64,000 bases of DNA, taken from Guptibacillus hwajinpoensis (lineage in GTDB: Bacteria > Bacillota > Bacilli > Bacillales > Guptibacillaceae). This document shows, piece after piece, positions 26,847 through 37,329 of this stretch. Where the stretch lies: NCBI RefSeq assembly GCF_005144865.1, contig NZ_SWFM01000001.1, positions 496,001 through 560,000 of the forward strand. Direction: 5' to 3'. Position 1 is the stretch's first letter. Each line of letters starts with the position of its first letter. The notes beneath the pieces are model-generated. The model searched no databases, was not told where the DNA came from, and worked only from the letters and a program-made list of their open reading frames with translations. Made by a program: the position numbers and the translations under genes.

Positions 26847-29246
26847 CTACATCATCATATAAGGCTGTGTATCGATTGTCAGCTGCAATCCTCCACGGCT
26901 AATGTCTTTTGAAAAATGCTTTTGGATTTCTTTTAAATGATCATTTAATTTTGGTTCAGTTTTGTATTTTATCATGCATTGATAGCGATATCTATCTTTG
27001 ATCCTAGGAATTGGAGATGCTACAGGACCTAGCACAACACTAGCATTTGATAGCTTACTCTTCAAAAAGCTTGTGATCTTCTCTGTTACGTCTACCGTTT
27101 TTGTTAACTCCTCATGTGACACGTTTACCATCGCAAGAAAGTAAAAAGGAGGGTAACCAAATTGCTTTCTCGTTACCATCTCTCGTTTATAAAACGACTG
27201 GAAATCGTGATCAGCTGCCATCTCAATGCTGTAATGCTCTGGGGTATAAGACTGAACGATTACTTCACCAGGAAGTAAATGGCGCCCAGCTCGACCGCTT
27301 ACCTGAGTGAGGAGCTGAAACGTTTTCTCTGAAGCTCTAAAGTCAGGCAAGTGAAGCATCGCATCCCCTGCAAGAACTCCAACGAGCGTAACGTTAGGAA
27401 AATCTAGACCTTTGGCAATCATCTGTGTACCAAGTAGAATATCGGCCTTTCCTTCTCCAAACTGATTTAAAAGCTTCTCATGGGATCCTTTGCGTCTTGT
27501 TGTATCCACGTCCATTCGAACAACACGAGCTTCTGGCAAAATCTTTGTTAACTCCTCTTCAACACGCTGTGTTCCAGTGCCGAAGAAACGAATATGCTCA
27601 CTTTCACATTCAGGGCAGTTACTAGGAAATCGTTCTTCATGCCCACAATAATGACAGCGCATTGTTCCGTTCATCTTATGGTAAGTCAAACTAATATCAC
27701 AGTGAGGACATTCAACTACAAAACCACAATCCCGGCACATAACAAACGTTGAATAACCACGCCTATTTAGAAAGAGTACCGTTTGTTCTTTCTTTTCGAG
27801 TCGTTCCTTCAGTTTATCGAAGAGGTCATTTGAAAACATTGATCGATTTCCTGACCGGAGCTCTTCTCTCATATCTACAATCGATACTTCCGGCATCGCC
27901 TGTTTGTTGACACGCTCAAGTAGTTCAATAAGTGTGTAGACCCCTTTAGATGCTCTTGCATACGACTCTAGTGACGGGGTTGCACTACCTAAGACGACCG
28001 GACACTTGTAATGCTCACCCCTCTTGATGGCAACGTCCCTTGCATGGTACCGAGGGTTCTCCTCTTGCTTATAACTACTTTCATGTTCTTCGTCAATAAT
28101 AATGATTCCAAGATTTGTAAACGGAGCAAAAACAGCAGAGCGCGCACCAACTACCACCTTTACTTCTTTACGATGAATCTTACGCCACTCATCGTACTTT
28201 TCACCTCGTGAAAGTCCACTGTGTAGTACTGCAACTTCTGATCCAAACCTACTTTTAAACCTGGTCACCATTTGAGGTGTTAATGAGATTTCTGGAACAA
28301 GAACAATCGCTTCCTTTCCTTGCTCTAGAACGCGATGAATCGACTGTAAATAAATTTCTGTCTTTCCACTTCCAGTTACACCATGAATAAGAAATGTTCC
28401 ATGGTTACGATTCTCAATGCTTTCTAGAATAGGAGAAATCGCATTTTGTTGAAGATCTGTCAGCTCGAGCGCCTTAGAAGGCTTAAAGCTCCGTCCTTTA
28501 TAAGGATCTCGATACAGCTCAACTTCTTCTTCTTTCAGAATAGCTTTAGAAACGAGTGATTTTATTGTAGAACGTGTTGTATCCAACACATCCATTAGCT
28601 CTTTGTATGAAACAGCTCCACCGTGATCGATGAAATAACTAATAATATCCTGCTGTTTCATTGCACGATTGCCCATCTTCTCTTTCTCGTTTCGTAATTC
28701 ATCACTCGTAAGAGTTGATGAAACCGATAGGATGGTTTTAGGCGCTGTTTTCTCTTTAACATCATAACGCACTTCAAGCTCATCATTCTTGATGGCTCGA
28801 TTTAATTCTTTATGACTGAAATGGGAGAGAAACTCATCCCATTTCACCCCGCCAGTTTCAATCATCCTAAACCAAGCTGCTTCTTTGTTAGCTTTATTTC
28901 CAAGTACAACCGTTTTTGTAACATTCGCTTTCATTGCCGCGGGAAGCATTGCCTGAAGAGCTGAAACTGCATAACATAGCGTTTTTTCTGTTAACCAGAA
29001 TCCGAGATCCAATAATTCTTTCGTCAGAACAGGTGTAACATCTTTTACTTCACTAATCTCTTTTAATTTAGCGTGTTCTGATTCATTAACGACGGAAATA
29101 ACAAATCCCTGGATTTTCCTTGGTCCAAACGGCACAACAACACGCATACCAGGTTCTATCATTTCTTCCCACGCTTCTGGAATTGCATAATCAAACAGGC
29201 GATCGGTCTGATTCGCCGGTACGTCGACTATGACTTTTGCAATCAT
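26847..29246 (-). CDS. priA: Primosomal protein N' (replication restart helicase PriA)
   Basis: 3'-5' helicase that reloads the replisome at stalled forks. The 799 residues have an N-terminal DNA-binding domain beginning MIAKVIVDVPANQTDRLFDY, Walker A GVTGSGKTEIYLQ near 290, the DEEH box, LGSATPSLES, and two zinc sites in MCRDCGFVVECPHC and MRCHYCGHEERFPSNCPEC. It overlaps coaBC by 4 bp. Domain order and length are normal. Confidence 0.97.
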   Translation of the reverse strand: MIAKVIVDVPANQTDRLFDYAIPEAWEEMIEPGMRVVVPFGPRKIQGFVISVVNESEHAKLKEISEVKDVTPVLTKELLDLGFWLTEKTLCYAVSALQAMLPAAMKANVTKTVVLGNKANKEAAWFRMIETGGVKWDEFLSHFSHKELNRAIKNDELEVRYDVKEKTAPKTILSVSSTLTSDELRNEKEKMGNRAMKQQDIISYFIDHGGAVSYKELMDVLDTTRSTIKSLVSKAILKEEEVELYRDPYKGRSFKPSKALELTDLQQNAISPILESIENRNHGTFLIHGVTGSGKTEIYLQSIHRVLEQGKEAIVLVPEISLTPQMVTRFKSRFGSEVAVLHSGLSRGEKYDEWRKIHRKEVKVVVGARSAVFAPFTNLGIIIIDEEHESSYKQEENPRYHARDVAIKRGEHYKCPVVLGSATPSLESYARASKGVYTLIELLERVNKQAMPEVSIVDMREELRSGNRSMFSNDLFDKLKERLEKKEQTVLFLNRRGYSTFVMCRDCGFVVECPHCDISLTYHKMNGTMRCHYCGHEERFPSNCPECESEHIRFFGTGTQRVEEELTKILPEARVVRMDVDTTRRKGSHEKLLNQFGEGKADILLGTQMIAKGLDFPNVTLVGVLAGDAMLHLPDFRASEKTFQLLTQVSGRAGRHLLPGEVIVQSYTPEHYSIEMAADHDFQSFYKREMVTRKQFGYPPFYFLAMVNVSHEELTKTVDVTEKITSFLKSKLSNASVVLGPVASPIPRIKDRYRYQCMIKYKTEPKLNDHLKEIQKHFSKDISRGGLQLTIDTQPYMMM

Positions 29247-30451
29247 GTATGGTCCACGTCCAATCGTTTCACTTCGTCTAATATTCGATTAGCCGCTTCA
29301 TGCTTAGACTGAAGCGGAAGTTCAACACGCTCACCGTCTTTTCTCATAAGCGTCATTACATTCGTATCTTTATCAAACCCGGCCCCTTCTGCTTTAATGT
29401 TGTTTGCACAAATGAGATCCAGGTTCTTTTTCTTGAGTTTTTTCTGGGCGTACTCATCTAATCGCTCAGATTCAGCAGCAAACCCAACTAGAATTTGATT
29501 TGTCTTCATCTGTCCAAGCGTCCACAAAATGTCTTTAGTTCGTTCCATTTCGATCGCAATCGCATCGTCAGACTTTTTCACTTTCTCAGAAGAGACAAGC
29601 GCAGGGCGATAATCAGCTACCGCGGCTGCTTTAATAACTACATCTGCTAAGTCCGCTGCTTTAATAACTGCCTGAAACATATCATCGGCTGTGACAACGT
29701 CAATTCGCTTTACGTTCTCTGGAGTTGGAAGTGACACAGGCCCTGCGATCAGCGTAACTTCCGCTCCTCGTTTAGCTGCCTGTTCAGCTAGAGCAAATCC
29801 CATTTTCCCAGATGAGTAATTAGTAAAATAGCGCACTGGATCTACAGCTTCTCGTGTAGGACCAGCCGTTATAACGATTTGCTTTCCTTCTAAATCCTTC
29901 ATTACGCCGTTAAAGTACGTCTCAAGCGTTGAAAGAATATCTTCAGGCTCTGCCATGCGCCCTTTACCAACGTATCCACACGCAAGTAAACCTTCTCCAG
30001 GTTCAAGAAAATGGCATCCAAATGACCTTAACGTATCCATGTTCTTCATTACAGCGGGATGGTCATACATATGTACATTCATTGCAGGAGCAACCCACAC
30101 TGGTGCCTCTGTCGCAAGTAAGGTTGTCGACATCATATCATCGGCTATCCCATTCGCTAGCTTACCTATCATATTGGCTGTTGCAGGTGCAATAAGAACG
30201 AGATCAGCCCAGTCTGCAATATCGATATGTGCAACTGACGATGGGTCTTTCTCTTCAAATGTGTCCCGGTACACATCATTTCGTGATAGTGTTTGAAAAG
30301 TAAGCGGCGTTACAAATTCAGTCGCAGAATTTGTCATTAACACCTTAACCTCAGCACCAGTTTGATACAATTTACTAGTAAGCGCAGCTGCCTTAAATAC
30401 AGCAATACCCCCACTTACACAAAGCAATATCTTCTTCCCCTTGAGACTCAT
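29243..30451 (-). CDS. coaBC: Bifunctional phosphopantothenoylcysteine decarboxylase / phosphopantothenate-cysteine ligase
   Basis: Two consecutive steps of coenzyme A synthesis. Of 402 residues, the N-terminal half is the FMN-dependent decarboxylase CoaC (CVSGGIAVFKAA, PAMNVHMYDHPA, active Cys in LACGYVGKGRM) and the C-terminal half the CTP-dependent ligase CoaB (ITAGPTREAVDPVRYFTNYS). The ATG at 30451 is chosen because AAGGTGA is five to six bases upstream; the codon before is a TTG. It follows the rpoZ terminator, so it probably begins a new transcript running into priA-def-fmt-rsmB. Confidence 0.96.
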   Translation of the reverse strand: MSLKGKKILLCVSGGIAVFKAAALTSKLYQTGAEVKVLMTNSATEFVTPLTFQTLSRNDVYRDTFEEKDPSSVAHIDIADWADLVLIAPATANMIGKLANGIADDMMSTTLLATEAPVWVAPAMNVHMYDHPAVMKNMDTLRSFGCHFLEPGEGLLACGYVGKGRMAEPEDILSTLETYFNGVMKDLEGKQIVITAGPTREAVDPVRYFTNYSSGKMGFALAEQAAKRGAEVTLIAGPVSLPTPENVKRIDVVTADDMFQAVIKAADLADVVIKAAAVADYRPALVSSEKVKKSDDAIAIEMERTKDILWTLGQMKTNQILVGFAAESERLDEYAQKKLKKKNLDLICANNIKAEGAGFDKDTNVMTLMRKDGERVELPLQSKHEAANRILDEVKRLDVDHT

Positions 30452-30576
30452 CAAACATCACCTTCCATCTCAATAGTTAACATAATGTGGTTATGGTTAT
30501 CTCTTTTTCTTAGGCTTCATTAAATAATAAATCTTCCGCTCTATTTACGCTCAAAAATACACATGGCACAAAGCAA

Positions 30577-30611
30577 GAAAAAAATAACAACCTATTCTCA
30601 TAGGTTGTTAC
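30577..30611 (-). terminator. Terminator after rpoZ
   Basis: AACAACCTAT/ATAGGTTGTT stem with a short GAGA-type loop, followed by seven T on the minus strand. It sits 8 bp after the rpoZ stop and closes the yicC-remA-gmk-rpoZ group. The remaining ~125 bp before coaBC hold only weak promoter candidates. Confidence 0.88.
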
Positions 30612-30618
30612 TTCAACA

Positions 30619-30825
30619 TCAATCTTCTATCATTCCGTCAGCAAGCAATTTGCCATCCATTACTTCTTCGAGTGCTTTACCAACAGCTTTAACCGACTTA
30701 GGACGGTCCACATAGACGTTACCAGTCTGTTGGATCACGCGTGCTCTTTTTGCCGAGAGCGTTGCAAGTGTGTATTTAGAATCAATTCTGTCCATTAGTG
30801 AATCAATCGATGGATATAAAATCAT
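30619..30825 (-). CDS. rpoZ: DNA-directed RNA polymerase omega subunit
   Basis: Small RNA polymerase subunit that helps fold and hold the beta' subunit. Its 68 residues begin [20 protein letters not shown] and include [14 protein letters not shown], the conserved omega motif. It lies 2 bp after gmk with AACGGAGGTTTAATT upstream and is followed by a strong terminator. Confidence 0.96.
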   Translation of the reverse strand: MILYPSIDSLMDRIDSKYTLATLSAKRARVIQQTGNVYVDRPKSVKAVGKALEEVMDGKLLADGMIED

Positions 30826-30827
30826 AA

Positions 30828-31439
30828 TTAAACCTCCGTTACATTCTTATATTTATGTGCAAGGCGATCACGTCTTAGGTGTTCTGCTGTAATAATAGCA
30901 TGAATTCGCTCGCACGCTAACTCAACTTGATCATTTTCAACGATATAATCATATTGATCAATTAATTCAATTTCTTCTTTCGCAACACCCATGCGGTTAT
31001 CAATCAAATCAGTTGATTCTGTTCCGCGATTTACGATGCGATTTCGAAGTTCAGAAAGACTTGGAGGCATTAAGAAAATAAATGCTCCTTCAGGAAAATG
31101 CTTTCTTACTTGCTTTGCTCCCTGTACTTCAATTTCAAGGAGAACATCTCTTCCTGATTGCAGTGTTTCTTCCACATAATCAACCGGGGTACCATAGTAG
31201 TTTCCTACATAATGAGCGTATTCAAGTAGTTTATTGTTTTCAATCATATTTTCAAATTCTTCATGTGATTTAAAAAAGTAATCTACTCCATTAACTTCAC
31301 CTTCACGAGGTTTACGGGTTGTGACAGAGATTGAATACTGTACTTCCTCCGCGTTCTGCATAAAAGCTTTTCTTACCGTTCCTTTTCCAACTCCTGAAGG
31401 GCCAGAAAGAACAATTAATAATCCACGTTCTTTTTCCAT
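30828..31439 (-). CDS. gmk: Guanylate kinase
   Basis: Phosphorylates GMP to GDP. Its 203 residues start [20 protein letters not shown] (P-loop at about 12-20), with the GMP-binding [19 protein letters not shown] segment. The ATG at 31439 is chosen because GTGGAGGTTAGT precedes it; the longer frame to 31493 runs into remA. The enzyme is a target of (p)ppGpp in Firmicutes. It follows remA by 22 bp. Confidence 0.97.
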   Translation of the reverse strand: MEKERGLLIVLSGPSGVGKGTVRKAFMQNAEEVQYSISVTTRKPREGEVNGVDYFFKSHEEFENMIENNKLLEYAHYVGNYYGTPVDYVEETLQSGRDVLLEIEVQGAKQVRKHFPEGAFIFLMPPSLSELRNRIVNRGTESTDLIDNRMGVAKEEIELIDQYDYIVENDQVELACERIHAIITAEHLRRDRLAHKYKNVTEV

Positions 31440-31461
31440 ACTAACCTCCACTTTATCGATC

Positions 31462-31722
31462 TTACTCGTCTGATAGCTCATCTTTAGTACCAAGACGTTG
31501 AGCTACTGTTTCAGGCTGAACAGCTGAAAGAATAACATGATCACTGTCAGAGATAATAACAGCGCGTGTTCTTCGTCCATACGTTGCATCTACAAGCATA
31601 TTGCGATCTCTCGCAACTGTAATGATTCGTTTGATTGGCGCCGACTCTGGACTAACAATAGAGACAATTCGATTTGCATTAACAATGTTCCCAAATCCGA
31701 TATTAATTAATTTAATACTCAT
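31462..31722 (-). CDS. remA: Extracellular matrix regulator RemA
   Basis: DNA-binding activator of biofilm matrix operons in B. subtilis (YlzA), with relatives in most Firmicutes. The 86 residues read [20 protein letters not shown] with the conserved [19 protein letters not shown] stretch, which forms the DNA-binding ring surface in characterised homologues. It sits in its conserved place between yicC and gmk. The upstream CCCGGGAGGAAAG is a strong ribosome site. Confidence 0.94.
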   Translation of the reverse strand: MSIKLINIGFGNIVNANRIVSIVSPESAPIKRIITVARDRNMLVDATYGRRTRAVIISDSDHVILSAVQPETVAQRLGTKDELSDE

Positions 31723-31791
31723 GGTCTTTCCTCCCGGGAATCTCGATTCTATTTTTACACCAGTAAGGTGATTTTAAACAAGTCGCACAGG

Positions 31792-32670
31792 CTATTCAAT
31801 ATTTTGAACCTGCTCACGAATCTTTTCCACTTCGCTCTTAAGATCAACAACGTGCTGGCTAATCTTATGGTGTGAAGACTTGGAACCGATCGTATTCAGC
31901 TCCCGGTTAATTTCCTGCACTAAGAAATCAAGCTTCCTTCCTACGACACCATCACTAGTAAGAATATCATGGAATTGTGCTAGATGACTACGAAGCCTCG
32001 TGATTTCTTCATCTACACTTGCTTTATCTGCAAGAAGAGCAACTTCAGTCAAAATACGACCTTCATCAACTGATTCGAGCTCTTTAAATCCTTCTAGCCG
32101 ACTGCGAATTCTCTTCTCAAAGGATTCAGTTACTTCATGTGAAAGTTCTGAGATTGATAAGATCCCATCTTGCATTCGCGATAACTTCTCTCGAATATCT
32201 CGGTCGAGAGCTTCGCCTTCTTTACATCTCATTTCAACAAGAGCCTGGATGGCTTGATCGAGTGTTCTAAAGATCACGTCTTCAAATTGTTCCACATTAT
32301 TTTCTGTCACCTGCACTTGAAAAACATCCTGTAGATGAAGAAATTGTGAGGTAGCAAAGTCATCGGTTAAGTTATATCGAGCCTTAGCCTGCTTTACTAA
32401 TGTTATGTACTGATCAAACAACTCCCAATCTACCGTCACATTTTTTGAGTTAAACCCTGTGCCTTCTATCGTCACATACAAGTCAACTTTCCCACGTAAT
32501 AGGTAGCTTTGGACTGCTCTTTTTATATCTCCTTCTAGAGAAAGTAGCGCTTTAGGCATGCGAAATGAGCCATCGAAGTATCGATGATTCACGGATTTAA
32601 TTTCGACAGTTAGTTGAACATCGTTTTGTTCACACGATGCCCTTCCATATCCAGTCATGCTCTTAATCAT
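31792..32670 (-). CDS. yicC: YicC/YloC family endoribonuclease
   Basis: Member of the YicC family, which E. coli work links to RNA cleavage and sRNA turnover. The 292 residues begin MIKSMTGYGRAS, the family signature, and end with the DUF1732-type C-terminus (VEINRELNTIGSKSSH then KSEVEKIREQVQNIE). The ATG at 32670 gives the conserved start; its ribosome site GGATGTGAT is weak. It is probably transcribed from a promoter near 32690-32720 (TTGTTT, 16 bases, TACAAT), after the ATPase terminator. Confidence 0.92.
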   Translation of the reverse strand: MIKSMTGYGRASCEQNDVQLTVEIKSVNHRYFDGSFRMPKALLSLEGDIKRAVQSYLLRGKVDLYVTIEGTGFNSKNVTVDWELFDQYITLVKQAKARYNLTDDFATSQFLHLQDVFQVQVTENNVEQFEDVIFRTLDQAIQALVEMRCKEGEALDRDIREKLSRMQDGILSISELSHEVTESFEKRIRSRLEGFKELESVDEGRILTEVALLADKASVDEEITRLRSHLAQFHDILTSDGVVGRKLDFLVQEINRELNTIGSKSSHHKISQHVVDLKSEVEKIREQVQNIE

Positions 32671-32765
32671 TTTATCACATCCAATTGCTATTCTAACCAA
32701 TTGTACCACTTCATCAAACCGAAACAAAGAGATATCTCTCTTTATGCTAACTGGTAAAGTAGAAA

Positions 32766-32791
32766 AAACAGAGGATCTGTTTCATCCTCTG
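32766..32791 (-). terminator. Terminator after the P-type ATPase
   Basis: CAGAGGAT and ATCCTCTG arms with a 7-base loop and TTTTTT on the minus strand; the left side of the hairpin contains the final codons and stop of the ATPase gene at 32782. Confidence 0.85.
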
Positions 32792-35475
32792 CTCAAACGA
32801 TGTTTTCTCTTAAATAATGCTGATCCTGCGAGAAGAAAGGTTGGGATACACGAGAAGACAATAATTAACATCCATTCTCTCATTGAAAGGTAAGTGGTAT
32901 GGAAGATCGGTTGAAGTGGCTCATAATAAATAACTGCGAGCAATAGTCCAACAGAAGATAGCACGGCTAAAACGAGCGCTTTGTTTTCGAAAGGATTTCG
33001 ATGAAATACAGACCGTTCACTTCTACAGTCAAAGACGTGAATTAACTGTGCAAGCACAAGTGTTGAAAATGCAACAGTTTGTGCTTTTACTAAATCATCT
33101 GGATTCTCGCCATAACATATCATAAACGCAGCAAGTGTACACACACCAATCATAATGCCTCGTGAAATAATTTTCCATCCAAGACCCCTAGCGAAAACAC
33201 CTTCTTTTGGTTTACGCGGATCTCTTTTCATGACATTACCTTCTGCAGGATCAAGCCCGAGCGCCATAGCAGGGAGGCCATCAGTCACAAGGTTCACCCA
33301 GAGTATTTGGATTGGTACAAGTGGGAGTGGGAGCATTAAGAGAATAGCAAACAGCATCACAAGAATCTCACCTACATTTGAAGCGAGCAAATAGCGAATA
33401 AATTTTCGTATATTCTCATAAATGTTTCGGCCCTCTTCAACCGCAGCTCGAATTGTAGCAAAATTATCATCACTAAGAATCAGAGAGGATGCTTCTTTTG
33501 ATACATCCGTTCCAGATTGTCCCATCGAAATTCCAATATTAGAAGCTTTAATGGCTGGCGCATCATTTACACCATCACCAGTCATCGCAACAATATGTCC
33601 TCTATTTTGGAGAGCTTTTACAATTTTTAATTTATGTTCTGGTGAGACTCTAGCAAATACATAGATGTCTTCAACCTGACTCTCAAGCTCCTCAACAGTA
33701 AGGGAGGAAAGTTTATTTCCTTCTATCACTCTTCCACGCTCAGGTAGAATACCTAGATTACGAGCGATCGCAGTAGCTGTTGTAACGTGATCACCTGTAA
33801 TCATAATGGTTTTAATCCCAGCTTCTTTACAGTCAGCTACAGCTTGCTTCACTTCTTCTCTCGGAGGATCAATCATCCCTTCTAGTCCGACAAATGTTAG
33901 CCTCGATTCAGCTTGTACGCTGTGAAGCATCTTCTCTTCATTCTGAATAGGTTTAAATGCAACTGCAATGGTTCTAAGAGCCGATTCACCAAAGTTAGTA
34001 AGTTGTTCTTGTATTTGCCGCTCGTAACTTTTACGAAGTGGCGCCTTCTTCTCGTTCCAAAGAAGAGATTCACATTGTTTTAGAACGATATCTGGAGCCC
34101 CTTTGGCAATTACATATCTTTTGCCAAGTGTGTCTTCCACAATCATACTCATCATCTTACGATTGGAGTCAAATGGGAACTCCTGAATGATCTTAAATTC
34201 TTCCTCTCTTAATTCATCTGTCAAACCAGCCTTCATTGCTGCTGCAACGAGAGCCCCTTCCGTTGGATCACCGTCTAGTACAAATTCGCCTTTCTGTTCA
34301 ATCACTCTAGCGTTGCTACATAGAAGGCCAAATGTAAGAAGCTGCTTTAAGGAGCGTTCTTCATCTGAGTAGACACGCGTATTTCCCTTGAAAAAGTCAC
34401 CGTATGGCTCATACCCTGATCCTGTAACGTCCCAAGTCTCGCCACCTGCCCATAGCTTCGTTACCATCATTTTGTTCTGTGTTAGCGTACCGGTTTTATC
34501 TGAACAAATAACAGTCGCACAGCCAAGCGTTTCAACTGATGGAAGCTTCCTTACAATCGCTTTCCGTTTACTCATCTTCTGCATTCCGATCGCAAGAGCA
34601 ATCGTTACAATTGCAGGAAGCCCTTCAGGAATTGCTGCAACAGCGAGTGATACTCCTGCTAAGAACATGCTATACACATCGCGCCCCTGGATAATTCCAA
34701 GCACTACCACTAAAGCAGTTAATAACAATGCCGCAGCTATTAGAATTTTACCAAGTTGTTCAAGGCGATGCTGTAACGGTGTCTCCATCGTATCTGCTGA
34801 TTGAATTAAATGGGCAATCTTCCCCATTTCTGTTTTCATACCGGTTGCAGTTACAATGGCAGTTCCTTTTCCCTTAGTAACAAGGGTCCCCATAAATCCC
34901 ATGTTATGTTGATCACCTGGTCCCGGATATTCATCTGCTATCGGATCCGGGTGTTTATTTACTGGCAAGGACTCCCCTGTTAGAGCTGATTCTTCTATTA
35001 ATAGATCTTGACAGGAAAGGAATCGAACGTCTGCTCCAATGCGGTCGCCGCTTTCAATTCGAACAACATCACCAATAACAGCTTCTTTTGCGGGTATTGT
35101 GATCCACTGGGCATTTCGCAATACTTTCATTTTGGGTGAGGATAATTGTTTTAGCGCTTGTAGCGACTTTTCAGCTTTTCTTTCTTGTACGAATCCAAGC
35201 ACTCCGTTAACAAGAATAATGAGAATGATCGCAATCGCATCAAGATATTCCCCAAGTAAACCTGAAATAAGTGTCGCGGCAAGCAATACAACTACCATAA
35301 AATCTTTAAACTGAGCTAGAAACATTAGGATCATCGACGGCCGTTCTGCCTCGTCCAATTGATTTGGTCCGAAGAGTTTCCTTCTTTGTACCGCATCGTC
35401 TGAACGAATGCCAGTCTCACGATCTGTTTCTAATTCTTCTGCTACTTCTTTTGTCGTCATGTTATACCAGTTCAT
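32782..35475 (-). CDS. Calcium-translocating P-type ATPase (YloB-like)
   Basis: Membrane ATPase of the P2A (SERCA-like) group, expected to export Ca2+. Its 897 residues contain the N-terminal cation ATPase domain, VAAIPEGLPAIVTIALAIG in the fourth membrane helix (PEGLP ion site), the phosphorylated aspartate in CSDKTGTLTQNKM near 330, TGD and GDGVNDAPA hinge motifs, and NLVTDGLPAMALGLDP in helix 6. About ten membrane segments are visible. B. subtilis YloB and Listeria LMCA1 are close relatives by layout. It is divergent from rqcH. Substrate is inferred from the motifs. Confidence 0.92.
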   Translation of the reverse strand: MNWYNMTTKEVAEELETDRETGIRSDDAVQRRKLFGPNQLDEAERPSMILMFLAQFKDFMVVVLLAATLISGLLGEYLDAIAIILIILVNGVLGFVQERKAEKSLQALKQLSSPKMKVLRNAQWITIPAKEAVIGDVVRIESGDRIGADVRFLSCQDLLIEESALTGESLPVNKHPDPIADEYPGPGDQHNMGFMGTLVTKGKGTAIVTATGMKTEMGKIAHLIQSADTMETPLQHRLEQLGKILIAAALLLTALVVVLGIIQGRDVYSMFLAGVSLAVAAIPEGLPAIVTIALAIGMQKMSKRKAIVRKLPSVETLGCATVICSDKTGTLTQNKMMVTKLWAGGETWDVTGSGYEPYGDFFKGNTRVYSDEERSLKQLLTFGLLCSNARVIEQKGEFVLDGDPTEGALVAAAMKAGLTDELREEEFKIIQEFPFDSNRKMMSMIVEDTLGKRYVIAKGAPDIVLKQCESLLWNEKKAPLRKSYERQIQEQLTNFGESALRTIAVAFKPIQNEEKMLHSVQAESRLTFVGLEGMIDPPREEVKQAVADCKEAGIKTIMITGDHVTTATAIARNLGILPERGRVIEGNKLSSLTVEELESQVEDIYVFARVSPEHKLKIVKALQNRGHIVAMTGDGVNDAPAIKASNIGISMGQSGTDVSKEASSLILSDDNFATIRAAVEEGRNIYENIRKFIRYLLASNVGEILVMLFAILLMLPLPLVPIQILWVNLVTDGLPAMALGLDPAEGNVMKRDPRKPKEGVFARGLGWKIISRGIMIGVCTLAAFMICYGENPDDLVKAQTVAFSTLVLAQLIHVFDCRSERSVFHRNPFENKALVLAVLSSVGLLLAVIYYEPLQPIFHTTYLSMREWMLIIVFSCIPTFLLAGSALFKRKHRLSRG

Positions 35476-35523
35476 GAATTACACCCCGATCCTGCACGTT
35501 ATCTCGCTTTTAGTTCATCTATA

Positions 35524-35552
35524 TTCAGACAAGCTTAAAAAAATGCTATACT
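35524..35552 (+). promoter_or_regulatory. Candidate promoter of rqcH
   Basis: TTCAGA (35524-35529), 17 bases, then a perfect TATACT (35547-35552), 38 bases before the rqcH ATG. The -35 is weak (about half consensus), so strength is probably modest. Confidence 0.55.
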
Positions 35553-35590
35553 AAGAGCGATGTCTATTGATAGGAATGTAGGTGAACAAT

Positions 35591-37291
35591 ATGTCTTTTG
35601 ACGGAATGGTTATGAGAGCCGTTGCGCACGAAACAAATGAATTGTTAAAAGGTGGACGAGTAACAAAGATCTATCAGCCTTATGCGACTGATTTATTGCT
35701 TGTTGTTCGCTCTGGGGGCAAGAACCATCAACTGCTTCTTTCAGCAAATCCATCTTATGCAAGAATACAAATAACAAAGGAATCGTATGCAAATCCAAAG
35801 GAACCACCAATGTTCTGCATGCTCCTTAGGAAACATCTTGAAGGAAGCATTATCGAGGAAATTAAACAAATCGATAACGAACGAATTATCCATGTAACGT
35901 TCAAAGCTCGCAATGATTTAGGCGATTTAACGACAAGGACATTAATCGCTGAAATTATGGGTCGTCATAGTAACGTTATTCTATTAAATGAATCAAACAT
36001 GATACTTGATAGCATTAAGCACCTTTCTCCATCTGTTAACCGGTATCGGACGGTGCTTCCTGGACAGGATTATGTAGCTCCACCAGCTCAGAATAAAGTA
36101 TCGCCATTCGGATTAAGTACAGATGACTTTCTAAGACAGATTGATTTTAATGCCGGGAAACTTAGTAAGCAACTTGTTCAAGCGTTCGGAGGGGTGTCTC
36201 CACTTATCGCGAACGAAGTTGTGCATCGAGCCGGTCTTGCAAATCGCTCTACGCTACCCGAAGCCTTTTTTGATGTTTTCAATCAGCTAGGTGATCACCA
36301 CTACACACCACATATGGTCACCGCGTCTAAAGAATACTTCTCAGTTGTGCCGTTAACTCATTTAAGCGGGGAATCAAGAACATTTGATTCAACCAGTGAA
36401 CTTCTCGACCGCTTTTATTACGGCAAAGCTGACCGAGATCGTGTAAAACAGCAGTCGAATGATCTTGAACGATTTCTTTCGAATGAATTAAAAAAGAACG
36501 AGAAGAAAATCGAAAAGCTTTCACGCACAATTAAACAGGCACAGGAAGCAGATACATTCCAACTGCTTGGTGAGCTTCTAACAGCGAACATGCACATGGT
36601 AAAACGCGGTGATAAGAAGGTTTCCGTACAGAACTATTATGATGAAGATGGTGGAATGGTTGAGATTGAGTTAAATCCTCAAAAGTCACCATCTGAAAAT
36701 GCTCAAGCTTATTTTAAAAAGTACAACAAAGCGAAGAATTCCATTTCTGTACTTGAAGAGCAAATTGAAATGGCTCATCAGGAGATTGCTTACCTTGATC
36801 AGCTCATTCAACAGCTAACCGCTGCTTCTCCACGTGATATTGAAGAAATTCGTGAAGAGCTTGAAGAGGAAGGATATATTAAGAAACGCTCGCGCAAAAA
36901 GAAAAAACCTAAACCAACGAAACCACAGCTTGATGTTTATGAATCAACAGATGGAACTGAAATACTTGTTGGGAAAAACAATAAGCAGAATGAGTATTTA
37001 ACTAACAAACTTGCTGCAAGAAGTGAAACGTGGCTTCATACGAAGGATATACCTGGTTCTCACGTTGTCATTCGAAGCAAAGAATACTCTGAACAAACGC
37101 TTTTGGAGGCAGCCAACTTAGCAGCTTATTTCAGTAAGGCACGTGAGTCCGGATCTGTACCTGTAGATTACACAGAAGTTCGTCACGTTAAAAAGCCTAA
37201 TGGAGCAAAGCCAGGGTTTGTTACGTATGACCAGCAAAATACGCTTTATGTAACACCTGATCAAGATCTTATTTTCAAGATGAAAAAATAA
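35591..37291 (+). CDS. rqcH: Rqc2-type ribosome quality control protein RqcH (NFACT)
   Basis: Binds obstructed 50S subunits with peptidyl-tRNA and recruits Ala-tRNA to add C-terminal alanine tails marking the chain for degradation; earlier called fibronectin-binding protein (FbpA/YloA). Its 566 residues show the NFACT-N domain ([31 protein letters not shown]), helix-hairpin-helix and coiled-coil region (about 285-440), a lysine-rich linker, and the C-terminal NFACT-R domain ([18 protein letters not shown]). The ATG at 35591 is preferred over the GTG at 35582, which lies in the GGTGAA site. It is the only large plus-strand gene in the window. Confidence 0.95.
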   Translation: MSFDGMVMRAVAHETNELLKGGRVTKIYQPYATDLLLVVRSGGKNHQLLLSANPSYARIQITKESYANPKEPPMFCMLLRKHLEGSIIEEIKQIDNERIIHVTFKARNDLGDLTTRTLIAEIMGRHSNVILLNESNMILDSIKHLSPSVNRYRTVLPGQDYVAPPAQNKVSPFGLSTDDFLRQIDFNAGKLSKQLVQAFGGVSPLIANEVVHRAGLANRSTLPEAFFDVFNQLGDHHYTPHMVTASKEYFSVVPLTHLSGESRTFDSTSELLDRFYYGKADRDRVKQQSNDLERFLSNELKKNEKKIEKLSRTIKQAQEADTFQLLGELLTANMHMVKRGDKKVSVQNYYDEDGGMVEIELNPQKSPSENAQAYFKKYNKAKNSISVLEEQIEMAHQEIAYLDQLIQQLTAASPRDIEEIREELEEEGYIKKRSRKKKKPKPTKPQLDVYESTDGTEILVGKNNKQNEYLTNKLAARSETWLHTKDIPGSHVVIRSKEYSEQTLLEAANLAAYFSKARESGSVPVDYTEVRHVKKPNGAKPGFVTYDQQNTLYVTPDQDLIFKMKK

Positions 37292-37295
37292 CATC

Positions 37296-37329
37296 AAAAA
37301 AAGTCACGCAATTTGCGTGACTTTTTTTA
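37296..37329. terminator. Bidirectional terminator between rqcH and the methyltransferase gene
   Basis: AAAAAAAGTCACGCAA and TTGCGTGACTTTTTTT form a perfect inverted repeat with A/T tracts on both sides, four bases after the rqcH stop and touching the last codon of the converging methyltransferase gene. Confidence 0.9.
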
